A stretch of DNA of 45,285 nucleotides from Amanita rubescens. Taxonomy: Eukaryota > Basidiomycota > Agaricomycetes > Agaricales > Amanitaceae. The notes beneath the pieces were generated by a model that made no database searches, had not been told where the DNA came from, and saw only the letters and a list, made by a program, of their open reading frames with translations. Location of the stretch: contig WION01000425.1 in NCBI GenBank assembly GCA_015039365.1, forward strand, positions 1-45,285. The letters are read 5' to 3'. Every line of letters begins with the position of its first letter. Position 1 is the first letter of the stretch. Below, one piece after another: positions 17,655 through 29,032 of the stretch. The translations under genes and the position numbers were made by a program.

Positions 17655-20182
17655 GGTGGGCAAAGTCCGGCTAATTAGCCTGGGTCACGCAATGAGTGTC
17701 CCTCGCAAGTTAGCGAGGATTTTGGTTCACTTTCAATAGCTCCCAATAAATATAGTGGGGACTTAGACAAATTTCGATGTTGTCACATATACAGATGTGA
17801 CATATGTCCAAAACAGGAAAGTAGGGGAGTTCCCACACCTGTTTGGTTATGTTTGACAACAGAAAATGATATGGGGCTCATTAGATAGCAATTTTTTAGG
17901 AGATGTGTGACAAGGGAGTTGTTTGGTTATGTTTGACAACAGAAAATGATATGGGGCTTATCAGATAGCATTTGTTAAGGAGATTTGCATAGGCAGATGT
18001 TTGTACATGTTTGTGTGACATGATGGAGGGGGAAGGGTGGGAGGGGTGACACAATGATGGAGGGAGAGGGGGGTGAGATGATGGAGGAGTGAGAGGGGTG
18101 GGGTGACAGTGATGAGAGGGAGGGGTGTGATAGGGGTGAGAGTAGAACATAATTCTTTCACCATCTTGATCACATGATTTTTCTGGATTTTTCAAGATTT
18201 TTTGGCAGCCTTTCAATTTTTCAACACAAATCATTTAAAACACTATTTTGCAAATATCTTGTGTTTGGCCCTGTTTGGGAATGTAATTCTTGCACCACCA
18301 TGATCACACAATTTTTCTGGATTTTTCAAGATTTTTTTGGCAGCCTTCAATTTTTCAACACAAAGCGTTTAAAACAGTATTTTGCAAATATCTTGAGTTT
18401 GGCATTGTTTGGCATGTTCATTTCCATGCCGCTCTGATCACACGATTTTTCTGCATTTTTCACAATTTTTTCAATTTTATTCCCACGGTCACACAGTACT
18501 CTTGGCAAATGGTAGCATTACAAATGAGACTACAAAAACTACATGAAAAAGTGCGGATTTTCCAGGGTCAAATTAATGTGCACTTTAGGATCCTGTGGCG
18601 GGTTTCCAAAAATGGAAAAAGCGCCCTTCGGACTTGCCATTTTGGGAAATCTCTGCTCACTGTTGGTGGTGATGAGCAACAAGAAATTGCAATAACTCCC
18701 TTAATACCAGATATTTTTGTGGCGCTTTTTTTGGAACATATTCCTTACATGTATATGCACCTATTCACCATGTTAGAATGCAAAAAATGCAAGTGGTTTC
18801 TGTCAGAATGCAACATGTCTTGCTCACTGTTGACAACAGTGAGGAGGAACAAATGACAATATCAGAATGTGAATAGTATGTACCAATCAGCCACAAATAC
18901 AATTGATGTGCTCACTGTCTGCCACAATGAGCAGGCATATCTCCACCAAAACAAGATCTTTTTGTGGCGCTTTTCTGGATTTTGATTCCTTATCATAACA
19001 GAGTGTCATTCAGGGTATCCGGAAGCAGATTGCCCTGCTGATTAATGTGTAATTTTCAGTTTCATGATAAAGGACTGAACATGATACAGAAACAGTGGCT
19101 GACAAGTTGACATGTCAGGAAAAATGGGACATTCCACTTGATCTTGCCTAGGGATCCTCTGTTGTGACCCACCCAATGTTTATCTTTGTTATGTGTGATC
19201 CCAAATCAAAAAAAGCGCCACAGAAAGATCTTGTTTTGGTGGAGATATCCCTGCTCATTGTGGCAGACAGTGAGCACACCAATTTTATTTGTGGCATGAT
19301 TGGTACATACTATTTGCATTCTAACATTGCAAGTGCCTTCCTATGTGCCTAACGGAGACATACCAAAAAAAGCGCCACAGAAATAACCAGTATTGATGGA
19401 GATATTGTCATTTGTTCCTCCTCACTGTTGTCAACAGTGAGCAAGACATGTTGCATTCTGACAGAAACCACTTGCATTTTTTGCACTCTAACATGGTGAA
19501 TAGGTGCATATACATGTAAGGAACATGTTCCAAAAAAAGCGCCACAAAAATATCTGGTATTAACACAAGATATTTGCAAAATAGTGTTTTAAATGATTTG
19601 TGTTGAAAAATTGAAAGGCTGCCAAAAAATCTTGAAAAATCCAGAAAAATCATGTGATTGAGATGGTGCAAGAATTATGTTCTCTCATCACTCTCACCCC
19701 ACCCCTCTCACTCCCTCCTCCATCATCTCACCCCCCTCTCCCTCCATCATTGTGTCACCCCTCCCACCCTTCCCCCTCCATCATGTCACACAAACATGTA
19801 CAAACATCTGCCTATGCAAATCTCCTTAACAAATGCTATCTGATAAGCCCCATATCATTTTCTGTTGTCAAACATAACCAAACAACTGTGGTAATGTCCC
19901 CTTGTCACAAATCTCCTGAAAAAATGCTATCTGATGAGCCCCATATCATTTTCCCATGTCACACGACCAAAAACATGGCCAAACAGGTGTGGGAACTCCC
20001 CTACTTTCCTGTTTTGGACATATGTCACATCTGTATATGTGACAACTTCGAAATTTGTCTAAGTCCCCACTATATTTATTGGGAGCTATTGAAAGTGAAG
20101 GGAAAAGCCAAAATCCTCGCTAACTTGCGAGGGACACTCATCACGTGACCCCGGCTAATTAGCCGGACTTTGCCGGCTGTAC
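17655..20182. mobile_element. Foldback element A (giant palindrome), main part
   Basis: A left arm (about 17655-18980) and right arm (about 19195-20182) are inverted copies around a non-palindromic centre of about 200 bp. Matching landmarks are GGCAAAGTCCGGCTAATTAGCC at both ends, ATGATATGGGGCT, AGGCTGCCAAAAAATCTTG, and the GCGCCACA blocks. The right arm lacks about 430 bp present in the left (18260-18700). The element originally continued to 24385 (terminus CACCTGTACAGCC on the reverse strand); a hAT transposon now splits that end. All ORFs here are mirror-image non-coding frames. B has the same centre and arms, defining one family. Confidence 0.75.
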
Positions 20183-20202
20183 TAAGGCTCCAACCGTACT
20201 AT

Positions 20203-20230
20203 CTATCTACTGTTTATATACAGTAGATAG
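20203..20230. repeat. Hairpin near the left hAT end
   Basis: CTATCTACTGT (20203-20213) and ACAGTAGATAG (20220-20230) pair perfectly around a 6-nt loop. Placed 20 bp inside the terminus, it is probably a transposase-binding or structural subterminal element. Confidence 0.7.
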
Positions 20231-20727
20231 CGTATACGTATACGTATATGTATAGGAGCTTTGGGAAAAACTTGAGTAGAGAGTAATTATACGGTATACA
20301 ATTGTTTATACGGCTATTACTGAGGCAAACAGGACCAAGCCAGGGTTCAGGGGAAACACAGCTCGCGCCCGTCGTACCCGTCGTCAAACGAGTTAGCTCC
20401 AACCATATGCCATTATCTTGCGTTGCACTGACTGAGATACCCAATACAGTGCCTATTTGAAAAATCATCACTAAGCCAATCGCCCAGTTGGCGCCCATGT
20501 GCTGCCGGCTCAGCCTAGGAAAAACAGTTCAAAGTGCTCCAACCATGTATCATCTCGTGTTGTACTGACCGAGAAACCCACTTTATACAGTGCCTGTTCG
20601 AAAAATTCAATCACAGGGCTGGTATTTAGCCTTTAGGCGTCTGATAGTGAATGTCTGATCACCTGTGCCGCTATGGGAGACCCTGCATCGACGTTCAACG
20701 AGTCTCTTTGACGTCTCAGTTTTCTGA

Positions 20728-23700
20728 ACTCTAAACTCCCGGCCAGTCAGACTAGCTGCGAAACCCGGAATCATTACAAACATTTACGATCGTGTTGTCC
20801 TCCCCGCAAGCAATCCATATGAATGGGAGACATTCAACCGGTTTCTGGATGCGCTATTCGGTAATGACCTGCGTAACAGTGATGGCCGCCTTCATAATGT
20901 ACAGCGAGGCCCATTTGGCATGGACTTGGTCATTGAGTACATGCAAAAGTCTGCGGCTGCAGGACGGCTGCCATATGATATTGCAATACTCAAGATTACG
21001 CGACTAATTGAAGAATTGGAGGAACTAACATAAGTACCAATCCATAACTCATTTGCTTCATTGATAATATGCATTCCACAGGAAGGAATGTCCTCGCCAA
21101 TCCTTCCGTCAAGCGGCCATATTCGATGTTTCTGCAGCGCCGGCTGTTGGTGAGAAAGAGACAAGCACATCTGGGAAATCGGGTTCAAAACGCAAAGTAC
21201 CGGTGCCCGCCATATCCGCAGACTCCACGGACAATGATTATTCCCCACCCAAACGTCCTCGACCTGAACCAGAGTCTCCTGACCGCATTTTTGACGATGA
21301 AGGACATGAGCAAGTTGATGAAATGGAAGCTGGTGAAAGCCTGGTAAGTTAATTGTATGCATCATTAGGACCATAACCATGCTAAAAACAACGTAGTGGG
21401 CAAAGCATAGCACGTCGAAGAAAAAGCTCGGTCCAGCCAAGCCAAGTTTGAAACCTCAAGGCTGGCGGGCAAATGTGCGCCAGCCCAGCCATCCTTCAGA
21501 CACAGATCCAGAGTCAATTGATTCAGGGGAGGAATCGGATGGGTTGTCCGCATTGTGTGAAGTAGAGGATCAAGAGAAGACTCAGGGAGTGCGCCGTGGT
21601 CCTGCGAATGCGAGTATGCAGCATTTCAAGGACCCAGTTCCTGTTGTTGATAAAAAACGAAATAAGCGTTGGGAGTTTCACTGCCGTTATTGCTCAACGT
21701 ATGATAAATTTACGCTGCTTGTGTCAGTGCATGATTACTTGAATTGTTTTACAGGGTTCGCACATTTCCACATACGGTGGAAGGACCACAAATATCCTTT
21801 GATGATGAACCTTCTCTTCCAAAGCTAAACAACCTCGCAACTCATGTAAACGAATGCAAGAAGAGAGGAGAGGCAGAGATGACTGCTGTGACTGAACCGT
21901 CTGCAAACCTGAACTTGAAACGAAGCGCAGATATGATGGCGGCATATCTCAAGAGAGGTGAACTTAATCCACAGGTCATTCCATCTCAGGCAGGCTTTCT
22001 TCGTCTTTTTGCCGCTTTCGTTCTTGATGAAAGTCTTCCTTGGACGCTTGGAGAAGCACCATCACTCCATCTGCTATTTAAATACCTAAAGATTTCATTT
22101 ATGCTACCAACTGATTCAACCGTTCGCAATCATCTCACGAAGATTTATAACAAGTTACATGGGAAGGTTGTACACCTATTTACGGTACATTTACACATGT
22201 TAATCATGCTCGTCTCTGATGTTTGTGTTGTAGGATGTGAAATCTAAGATAGCTTATACGACAGACACCTGGACTACGAAACAAATGGTCTTCACATTCT
22301 CGTGCACTATGGGCTCCTTCCTCACGGATGATTGGGAGCTCGTTGAGCATGTTGTCGATTTCAAACCATTAGAGGAGAAAGAGCACGAGGGTTTGCATGC
22401 TGGGCATGCCTTTGTTGAAAGTGCAAAGCAACGTGGTGGGCTCTCAAAGATGAGTTTACCAATATTCGGCTGAATGAACTGTGATACTTATCATATTTGT
22501 CATTACTTCATTAGCCTGACCACTGATAATGCTTCTGTTAATGACGTCCTTGTGGCTACAGCAGGACGGATACTAGAAACTAGATATGGAGTTGCATATT
22601 CACCCGATATGCACATTAGATGCATTGCTCATGTCATAAACCTTGTGGTTCAGGCATTTCTGCATCAACTTGACGAAGCAGAGCATCCAGATAAGGAAGA
22701 CCACTGGGCAGTGAACGGCGAACTCCCCATTCATTACGACATTCAAGCCGATGAAGACATTCGACTGATGGAGATGGAAGGCGCTAGTGATGACAATGAT
22801 ATAGGTGATGACGAGAAAATAGATGACGATGAAATTGAGCATGTTGAGGGGCAGAGCGGTCTCAAGCATGTATGTTTCAAGTCATCTTATCACGTATTTG
22901 ATCTAACTCACATGTTAAGTTGCGTTTTATTATATCCAAGATTGTATCATCCCCTCAGCGGCGTGCAAAATTTTGGTGTGTCGCAAGGCAGAAGTACGGA
23001 ACAGACGGAATGAAGAAGAGGCTTGCTCACCTTATGGTCATACGTGATGTCTGTACTTGCTGGAATTATACGCATGCTATGATTCAACGGGCATTACTAT
23101 TACGAGAGGTGCGTAGTAGTAATGATACTGATTGGTAACAAAACTGAACATTTATGGTAGGCAATCAACGCATGGGTGTTTGAGATTCCCGAATTTTATG
23201 GTATGATGTTGAAGCCATCTGAATGGGCTGTTATGGAACAAATAGCTGATGTCTTAGAGGTACGGTGTACTTGGTCGGCAACATTCCTCCATATTGATTG
23301 CATTATCCATAGCCATTCACAAAGGTCACCTTACAGATGTCGCAGTCAAAGCAGCCGACCATACCCTACGTCTTGCCGTTTTATCAACAACTTGACCAAC
23401 ATCTAATATGGGTGTTTGATGGTAATAATACTTATGTATCAGAGATCCGAGCAGCTGCAGCAGCTGGACGAAAAAAGCTGTTGAAGTACAAGAATTTGGC
23501 AATGAAGAATCAGTTTTATGTGCTTGGAACTAGTAAGTATCACCATCCTAGTTCATCATCTCAAGCTCCCAGATTGATGTTGTTGCAGTTCTTCACCCAT
23601 ACTTATGTGCCGAATGGTTTCAAAATACGGTGCCGGATATCAATGACACTCAGGGACATCGGGATGCCATCACTAGAGCTCAAGCCTTATTTATGCATGT

Positions 23701-24242
23701 CCTTCAAACATACTACGAGAATCCGCCACCTGGTGCATCAGAGTCAAGCGCTGGAGCGCCACAAAGCACGTTGGCCTCTACCTCAACTAGTCAATCTGGG
23801 TGGGGGTTTGAGGTCTTTGATTTTGATGTAGGTGCTTCAACACCAGTTGTGTCCAAGGACAGATGGAAAGAGGAGGGACAATGTTACCTAAGGTTTGATG
23901 GTGGTTGTGGTACACTTGATGAACCATTGACAAAGTGGAAGGTGAGCCCAGGCCCTTACCTCAAACATCAACTCATTTTAGCAACGATAGACCATGGCAG
24001 GGATATTTCCCACTGTTGCCCGAATGGCACGCGACTTCTTACCTATACCGGCAACCAGTGTTTCGGTTGAACGGGTTTTCTCTAAATCAAGGCACATATG
24101 CACTGACCTCCATTCTTCATTGAAGGCAGAAACAGTTCGGGAAGCACTGTTGACAAAAGTTTGGATACGAAATGGACTCCTAGATGTTGTCAAACAGCCC
24201 GCAAAGCGCCAAAAGCATGGTTCCATTGACTTGCTGGAATAA
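20728..24242 (+). CDS. hAT transposase, multi-exon
   Basis: Cuts and reinserts the surrounding hAT element. Read in order: an N-terminal segment (NPYEWETFNRFLDALFGND, 20800-21030); a Ser/Pro-rich region; a BED-type zinc finger (CRYC .. LATHVNEC, 21681-21860); a helical insertion domain; the first catalytic Asp in TTDTWT (about 22260-22280); the second in TTDNASVND (about 22518-22545), followed by the C..H motif MHIRCIAHVINLVVQ; and the hAT C-terminal dimerisation domain with SVSVERVFSKSRHICTDL (Glu), ending at TAA 24240-24242. Firm introns are 21344-21396, 21699-21754 and 22167-22233. About ten exons are implied. The N-terminal exon ends in a TAA just before a GT donor, and one frame break lies near 24000. 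The start codon is unresolved. Confidence 0.85.
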
Positions 24243-24292
24243 CCATATATACAACCGTATAACCATATATACAACCGTATAACCATATATAT
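24243..24292. repeat. 20-bp tandem repeats, about 2.5 copies
   Basis: CCATATATACAACCGTATAA units repeat directly after the transposase stop, inside the hAT right end. AT-rich and probably subterminal. Confidence 0.8.
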
Positions 24293-24372
24293 AGAGTAAA
24301 TATACTATAATATTGTGTATATGTATATTTACACCATCCTGCCTATACGGATACGGTACGGTTGGAGCCTTA

Positions 24373-24440
24373 GGCTGTACAGGTGGTGTAAAGTTTGGAC
24401 CATGTGTTTCGTTCTTGTGATAAGGGGTCAAGAGTGAAAC
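24373..24440. other. Right terminus of foldback A and a 55-bp spacer to B
   Basis: 24373-24385 (GGCTGTACAGGTG) is the second hAT target copy plus the displaced last bases of foldback A. The following 55 bp show no feature and separate A from B. Confidence 0.5.
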
Positions 24441-25066
24441 CACCTGTTAAGCCGGCTTAATTTGCCTAATTAGCCAGGGACACCGGTTGAGTGTCCCGCG
24501 CTAATTAGCCAGCATTCTGGCTCTACGTCACACTTTCAATAATTCTGATAATTATATAGAGAGATTTTGGTTAAGTTGTTTTTCCCACAACTAAAAATGA
24601 GGGTATTACCATTTCTGGAAGGTGGGGGATATGTTTGCACATGTTATCATATGGGAATGTGGTGACAACTCAGGAATAAGGGATAATTGCATTATTTGGT
24701 AAGATAGGCAGATTCCAAATAAGGTAAGCAAGTCAGGATACCTTTTTTGACAAGTGTGAGCATATTAAGAAGCTTGTTCCCATGGTTGTTTGGCAGTGTT
24801 TTTATGGGAAAATGATATGGGTATCATCAGGCAACATTTCTTTTACAGATTTTGACAAGAGGGTTGTGACAGGCAAGCATGTGATCCCATACAGTGCGGG
24901 GGTGTATGAGATGAGAGCAGGTGACATGCCTATGTTAAAAATGCAAAAGCATTTAAAACAGTATTTTGCAAATATCTTGTGTTTGGCCTTGTTTGGGAAT
25001 ATAATTCTTGCACCACCTTGATCACATGATTTTTCCAGATTTTTCAAGATTTTTTGGCAGCCTTAT

Positions 25067-25730
25067 AAGTTATTTGTCGGGCTATGGCCAATTGTGAAGG
25101 AGTGAGCTCGAGATAAAGGTTATATATCTCTCGCAAGTTGTATTGTGTTGTTTTAGTCCTTTCCAAAGTTTTATGTTTTATTATAATACTTTGGTTTGGG
25201 GGGTGAGCCGGGGGCCGTGTGCGCTCACGTGGCATTTCCGTTTGGGGAAGGCCCAGATCAGGAAGTCGCACCAAATTGGGAGGTCCCAAAGTGGTAGTGG
25301 CGCAATTGGGAAATGCCCAAAGCGGTATGGCCCGAAAAGGCTCAGAAGTCAGGGCGAACCCGTGCTAATGAGGGGATAAGTGCTGTGGCATGGGCTTGCT
25401 GCCCAAAAGAGCTTTTAGCTAAAACAAGCTCGGGCCGCTGCGCGCCCGAACTTCCCCCAAACAAGGCTAAAAGTGTGGAAAGCGGAAAGGAATGTGATTG
25501 CAAGGAGAGTAAGAAAGGTACAAGTTATGTAGTATTTGGTGTTTGGGTAGGTATGTTATTTCTAATACGGAATGCTTCTAATTCGGTAGCCACTGTGACG
25601 AGCTTGTTATGGTCATAAGCTTTGAAGATATGCTGAGGAATAATATCGTCGATTTTGCGCCAATAGAGAAGGAATGCCATAGAAGACCATTTGCCGAGAG
25701 AGGCAACAACTTTGGGGGAGACTATAATTC
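25067..25730. mobile_element. Insertion within the left arm of foldback B
   Basis: Absent from the mirrored right arm. Flanked by an approximately 65-bp direct repeat of arm sequence (25001-25066 and from about 25731: TAATTCTTG(C/T)ACCACCTTGATC..GGCAGCCTT). It contains GC-rich repeats (GGCCCAGATCAGGAAGTCG, CCCAAAGTGGTAGTGGCGC) and a recombinase fragment. Confidence 0.6.
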
Positions 25731-25740
25731 TTGTACCACC
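25525..25740 (-). pseudogene. Tyrosine recombinase C-terminal fragment (Crypton-like)
   Basis: The minus frame reads VSPKVVASLGKWSSMAFLLY followed by WRKIDDIIPQ. This resembles the C terminus of fungal tyrosine recombinases: the LGKWSS motif (usually LGRWSS) is followed a few residues later by the nucleophilic Tyr. The upstream catalytic Arg and His boxes are missing because the frame enters foldback-arm sequence at about 25740. It is probably a gene fragment captured by foldback B. The assignment rests on this short motif only. Confidence 0.5.
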
Positions 25741-28028
25741 TTGATCACATGATTTTTCCGGATTTTTCAAGATTTTTTGGCAGCCTTTCAAATTTTCAAC
25801 ACAAAGCGTTTAAAACAGTATTTTGCAAATATCTTGAGTTTGGCATTGTTTGGCATGTGCATTTCCACACCACTCTGATCACAGGATTTTTCTGCATTTT
25901 TCACAATTTTTTCAATCTTTTTCCCACGGTCATACAGTACTAGTAGTATTACAAATGAGACTACAAAGACTACATTAAAAAGTGCGGATTCCAAATGGTC
26001 AAATTTGTAAAAAGGAAATTGTCCAGTGGCGGATTTCCAAAAATGGAAATAGCACCCTTCGGACTTGCCATTTTGGGACATATCTGCTCACTGTTGCTGA
26101 TGATGACCAGCAAGAAATGGCAATATCTCCCTTAATACTGAATGTTTTTGTGGCGCTTTTTTTGGAACATATTCCTTATATGTATGTGCACCTATCCACC
26201 ATGTTAGAATGCAAAAAGAGCGAGTGGTTTCTGTCAGAATGCAACATGTCTTGCTCACTGTTGACAACAGTGAGGAGCAACAAATGACAATATCTCCATC
26301 AATACTGGTTATTTCTGTGGCACTTTTTTTGGTATTTCCCTATTAGGCATATAGGAAGGCACTTGGAATGTCAGAATGCAAATAGTATGTACCAATCAGC
26401 CATAAATAAAATTGGTGTGCTCACTGTCTGCCATGATGAGCAGCCATATCTCCACCAAAACAAGATCTTTTTGTGGCGCTGTTTTGGATTTTGATTTCTT
26501 ATCATAACAGAGTGTCATTCAGGGTGTCTGGAAGGAGATTGCCCTGCTGATTAATGTGTAACTTTCAGTTTCATGATAAATGTCTGAACATGATACAGAA
26601 AGAGTGGCTGACAAGTTGACATGTCAGGATAAATGGGACATTCCACTTGATCTTGCCTAGGGATCCTCTGTTGTGACCCTCCCAATGTTTATCTTTGTTA
26701 TGTGTGATCCCAAATCAAAAAAAGCGCCACAGAAAGATCTTGTTTTGGTGGAGATATGGCTGCTCATCATGGCAGACAGTGAGCACACCAATTTCATTTG
26801 TGGCATGATTGGTACATACTATTTGTATTCTGACATGCCAAACACCTTCCTATATCCCTAATGGGGACATACCAAAAAAAGCGCCACAGAAATAACCAGT
26901 ATTGATGGAGATATTGTCATTTGTTGCTCCTCACTGTTGTCAACAGTGAGCAAGACATGTTGCATTCTGACAGAAACCACTTGCTCTTTTTGCATTTTAA
27001 CATGGTGGATAGGTGCATATACATATAAGGAATATGCTCCAAAAAAAGCACCACAAAAACATTCAGTATTAAGGGAGATATTGCCATTTCTTGCTGGTCA
27101 TCATCAGCAACAGTGAGCAGATATGTCCCAAAATGGCAAGTCCGAAGGGCGCTATTTCCATTTTTGGAAATCCGCCACTGGACAATTTCCTTTTTACAAA
27201 TTTGACCATTTGGAATCCGCACTTTTTAATGTAGTCTTTGTAGTCTCATTTGTAATACTACTAGTACTGTATGACCGTGGGAAAAAGATTGAAAAAATTG
27301 TGAAAAATGCAGAAAAATCCTGTGATCAGAGTGGTGTGGAAATGCACATGCCAAACAATGCCAAACTCAAGATATTTGCAAAATACTGTTTTAAACGCTT
27401 TGTGTTGAAAATTTGAAAGGCTGCCAAAAAATCTTGAAAAATCCGGAAAAATCATGTGATCAAGGTGGTACAAGAATTATATTCCCAAACAAGGCCAAAC
27501 ACAAGATATTTGCAAAACACGGTTTTAAATGCTTTTGCATTTTTAACATAGGCATGTCACCTGCTCTCATCTCATACACCCCCACACTGTATGGGATCAC
27601 ATGCTTGCCTGCCATCACAACCCTCTTGTCAAAATCTGTAAAAGAAATGTTGCCTGATGATACCCATATCATTTTCCCATAAAAACACTGCCAAACAACC
27701 ATGGGAACAAGCTTCTTAATATGCTCACACTTGTCAAAAAAGGTATCCTGACATTGCTTACCTTATTTGGAATCTGCCTATCTTACCAAATAATGCAATT
27801 ATCCCTTATTCCTGAGTTGTGATAACATGTGCAAACATATCCCCCACCTTCCAGAAATGGTAATACCCTCATTTTTAGTTGTGGGAAAAACAACTTAACC
27901 AAAATCTCTCTATATAATTATCAGAATTATTGAAAGTGTGACGTAGAGCCAGAATGCTGGCTAATTAGAGCAGGACACTCAATCGGTGTCCCTGGCTAAT
28001 TAGGCTAATTAAGCCGGCTTAACAGGTG

Positions 28029-28263
28029 TGATTTTTACTTTGGTGAAATCATCGTTCTCTCCCCTTTTCCTACTCTCCCAAGCAAGTTCAAGCATATGCA
28101 AGCCTCTCCCGTATTCCTATACATCGCCCATGACCTGTGGTGAGTGGGGGAGGATGTGACGAGTGTCTAACACCTCACGAAGATCTCAAGACACATTTTT
28201 CGAAGACAATTTGCATCTGTATCTTCAATTCTTGAGATTGCAATGCAATCTTGTGGGGGAGGA
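28029..28263 (+). other. Internal 3' end of a lost LTR element, with two polypurine-like tracts
   Basis: No ORF is recognised. The tract GTGGGGGAGGATGTGACG (about 28145) is echoed by GTGGGGGAGGATGTAACG directly at the LTR start (28252-28270), so the LTR is preceded by its polypurine tract and by a degenerate upstream copy. Confidence 0.4.
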
Positions 28264-28583
28264 TGTAACGGGGCTACTATGTAGCTCTCGTACATATTCA
28301 TCAAGACCTCCATCAAGATGGGAGATCCCTTTGGGATCTCCGAATACAAGGATGGGAGTTATCCATTAACTCCCTTGTAGATAGCTTTCCCTTATTCTCG
28401 TAGATAGTCTAACTGTGACGATACATATATAGTATCTAGTCACATTGTCACACATCATCTTACACCTTACTTTACTCCACACGCGTCACCGCACGGTATC
28501 ACGAATATACGTTGATTCAGTGCAAGACGCAAAGAGTGATTAAGTTGGAACCTTATTAGGTTCCTTTCAGTAAGAATGTTACA
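28264..28583 (+). mobile_element. LTR (3' LTR remnant) of a further Ty3-like element
   Basis: It starts TGTAACGGGGC after a purine tract and may end ..GTTACA at 28583 (320 bp), or near 28569 (..CTTTCA) because the hAT reading frame on its right extends leftward to about 28572. A TATA-like ACATATATAG sits near 28425. Its sequence differs from the other LTRs here, so it is a separate family. No partner LTR was found. Confidence 0.5.
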
Positions 28584-29030
28584 CCGAAAGACCCAGAAAA
28601 GGCTGCAGCTGAGAATTCCATGAAGGATAAATCCGAGTCATGCTCCAAGAGATTGATTCGGGCACTGAAGAAGTATGAGAAGCATTGGCAAGTGCTAGTG
28701 AAACAGGGCGATGGAGGATGGATGGCGGAGCTCAACCGGTACCTGGGGGAGGTTTTGGATGATGCAAAGCACAATATGGATGTCGTGAAATACTGGCAGG
28801 TGAATATCCTGTGTTTTATTATGTATTGTGTGTCTTCATTCTAACCTATCTACATTACAGGACAATCACCACCGGTTTCCAACCCTCAGGCATATCGCAC
28901 TTGACATATTACCTTGCCAGGTGTCATCCATTCCTTGCGAGCAGCTTTTTTCAGCAAGTAAGCAGACTGCAACTGACCTGTGTTTGAAACTTGGTGTGCA
29001 ATGACTTGAAGAGCTCCAACTAATGAAATA
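28572..29030 (+). pseudogene. hAT transposase C-terminal remnant (second family)
   Basis: Exon 28572-28799 (KDPEKAAAENSMKDKSES .. DDAKHNMDVVKYWQ) joins across a GT..AG intron (about 28800-28860) to a segment with HRFPTLRHIALDILPCQVSS, then IPCEQLFSASKQTATDL. This is the hATC dimerisation domain, with the catalytic Glu in CEQLFS. A TGA near 29003 interrupts LKLGVQ / LEELQLMKY. The N-terminal three quarters are missing and the left edge abuts an LTR. It is distinct from the complete hAT at 20183. Confidence 0.75.
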
Positions 29031-29032
29031 TG

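Larger units (their letters stand above)
20183..24372 (+). mobile_element. Complete hAT transposon, 4190 bp
   Basis: The target duplication GGCTGTAC is exact on both sides (20175-20182, 24373-24380). Terminal inverted repeats read TAAGGCTCCAACCGTAC at 20183 and on the reverse strand from 24372. Subterminal features: an 11-bp-stem hairpin (20203-20230) on the left, and three near-identical 20-bp repeats (CCATATATACAACCGTATAA type, 24243-24292) on the right. The interior carries a spliced transposase on the plus strand. All structural parts of an autonomous hAT are present. It is inserted in the right terminal repeat of foldback A. Confidence 0.9.
24441..28028. mobile_element. Foldback element B (giant palindrome), 3588 bp
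   Basis: It begins CACCTGTTAAGCCGGCTTAA at 24441 and reads the same on the reverse strand from 28028. Arms of about 1.3-1.4 kb (after discounting a 0.66-kb insertion in the left arm, about 25067-25730) surround a centre of about 210 bp (26500-26710) that is nearly identical to the centre of A. No transposase ORF is seen. Frames such as 25982-26287 and its mirror 26917-27222 are palindrome artefacts. No clear target duplication was found (left GTGAAAC, right TGATTTT). Confidence 0.8.

Noticed and set aside
18174..18856. Plus-strand ORFs resembling other ORFs in the window
   Set aside because: The same peptides appear mirrored at 19408-19671, 25731-26287 and 26917-27473. They are foldback-arm sequence read in either direction, not a protein family.
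28264..28583. Idea that this LTR is the missing 3' LTR of Ty3 element 1
   Set aside because: Its sequence (TGTAACGGGGC.., 320 bp) does not match the 430-bp TGTTACAAACG LTR at 6363-6792.
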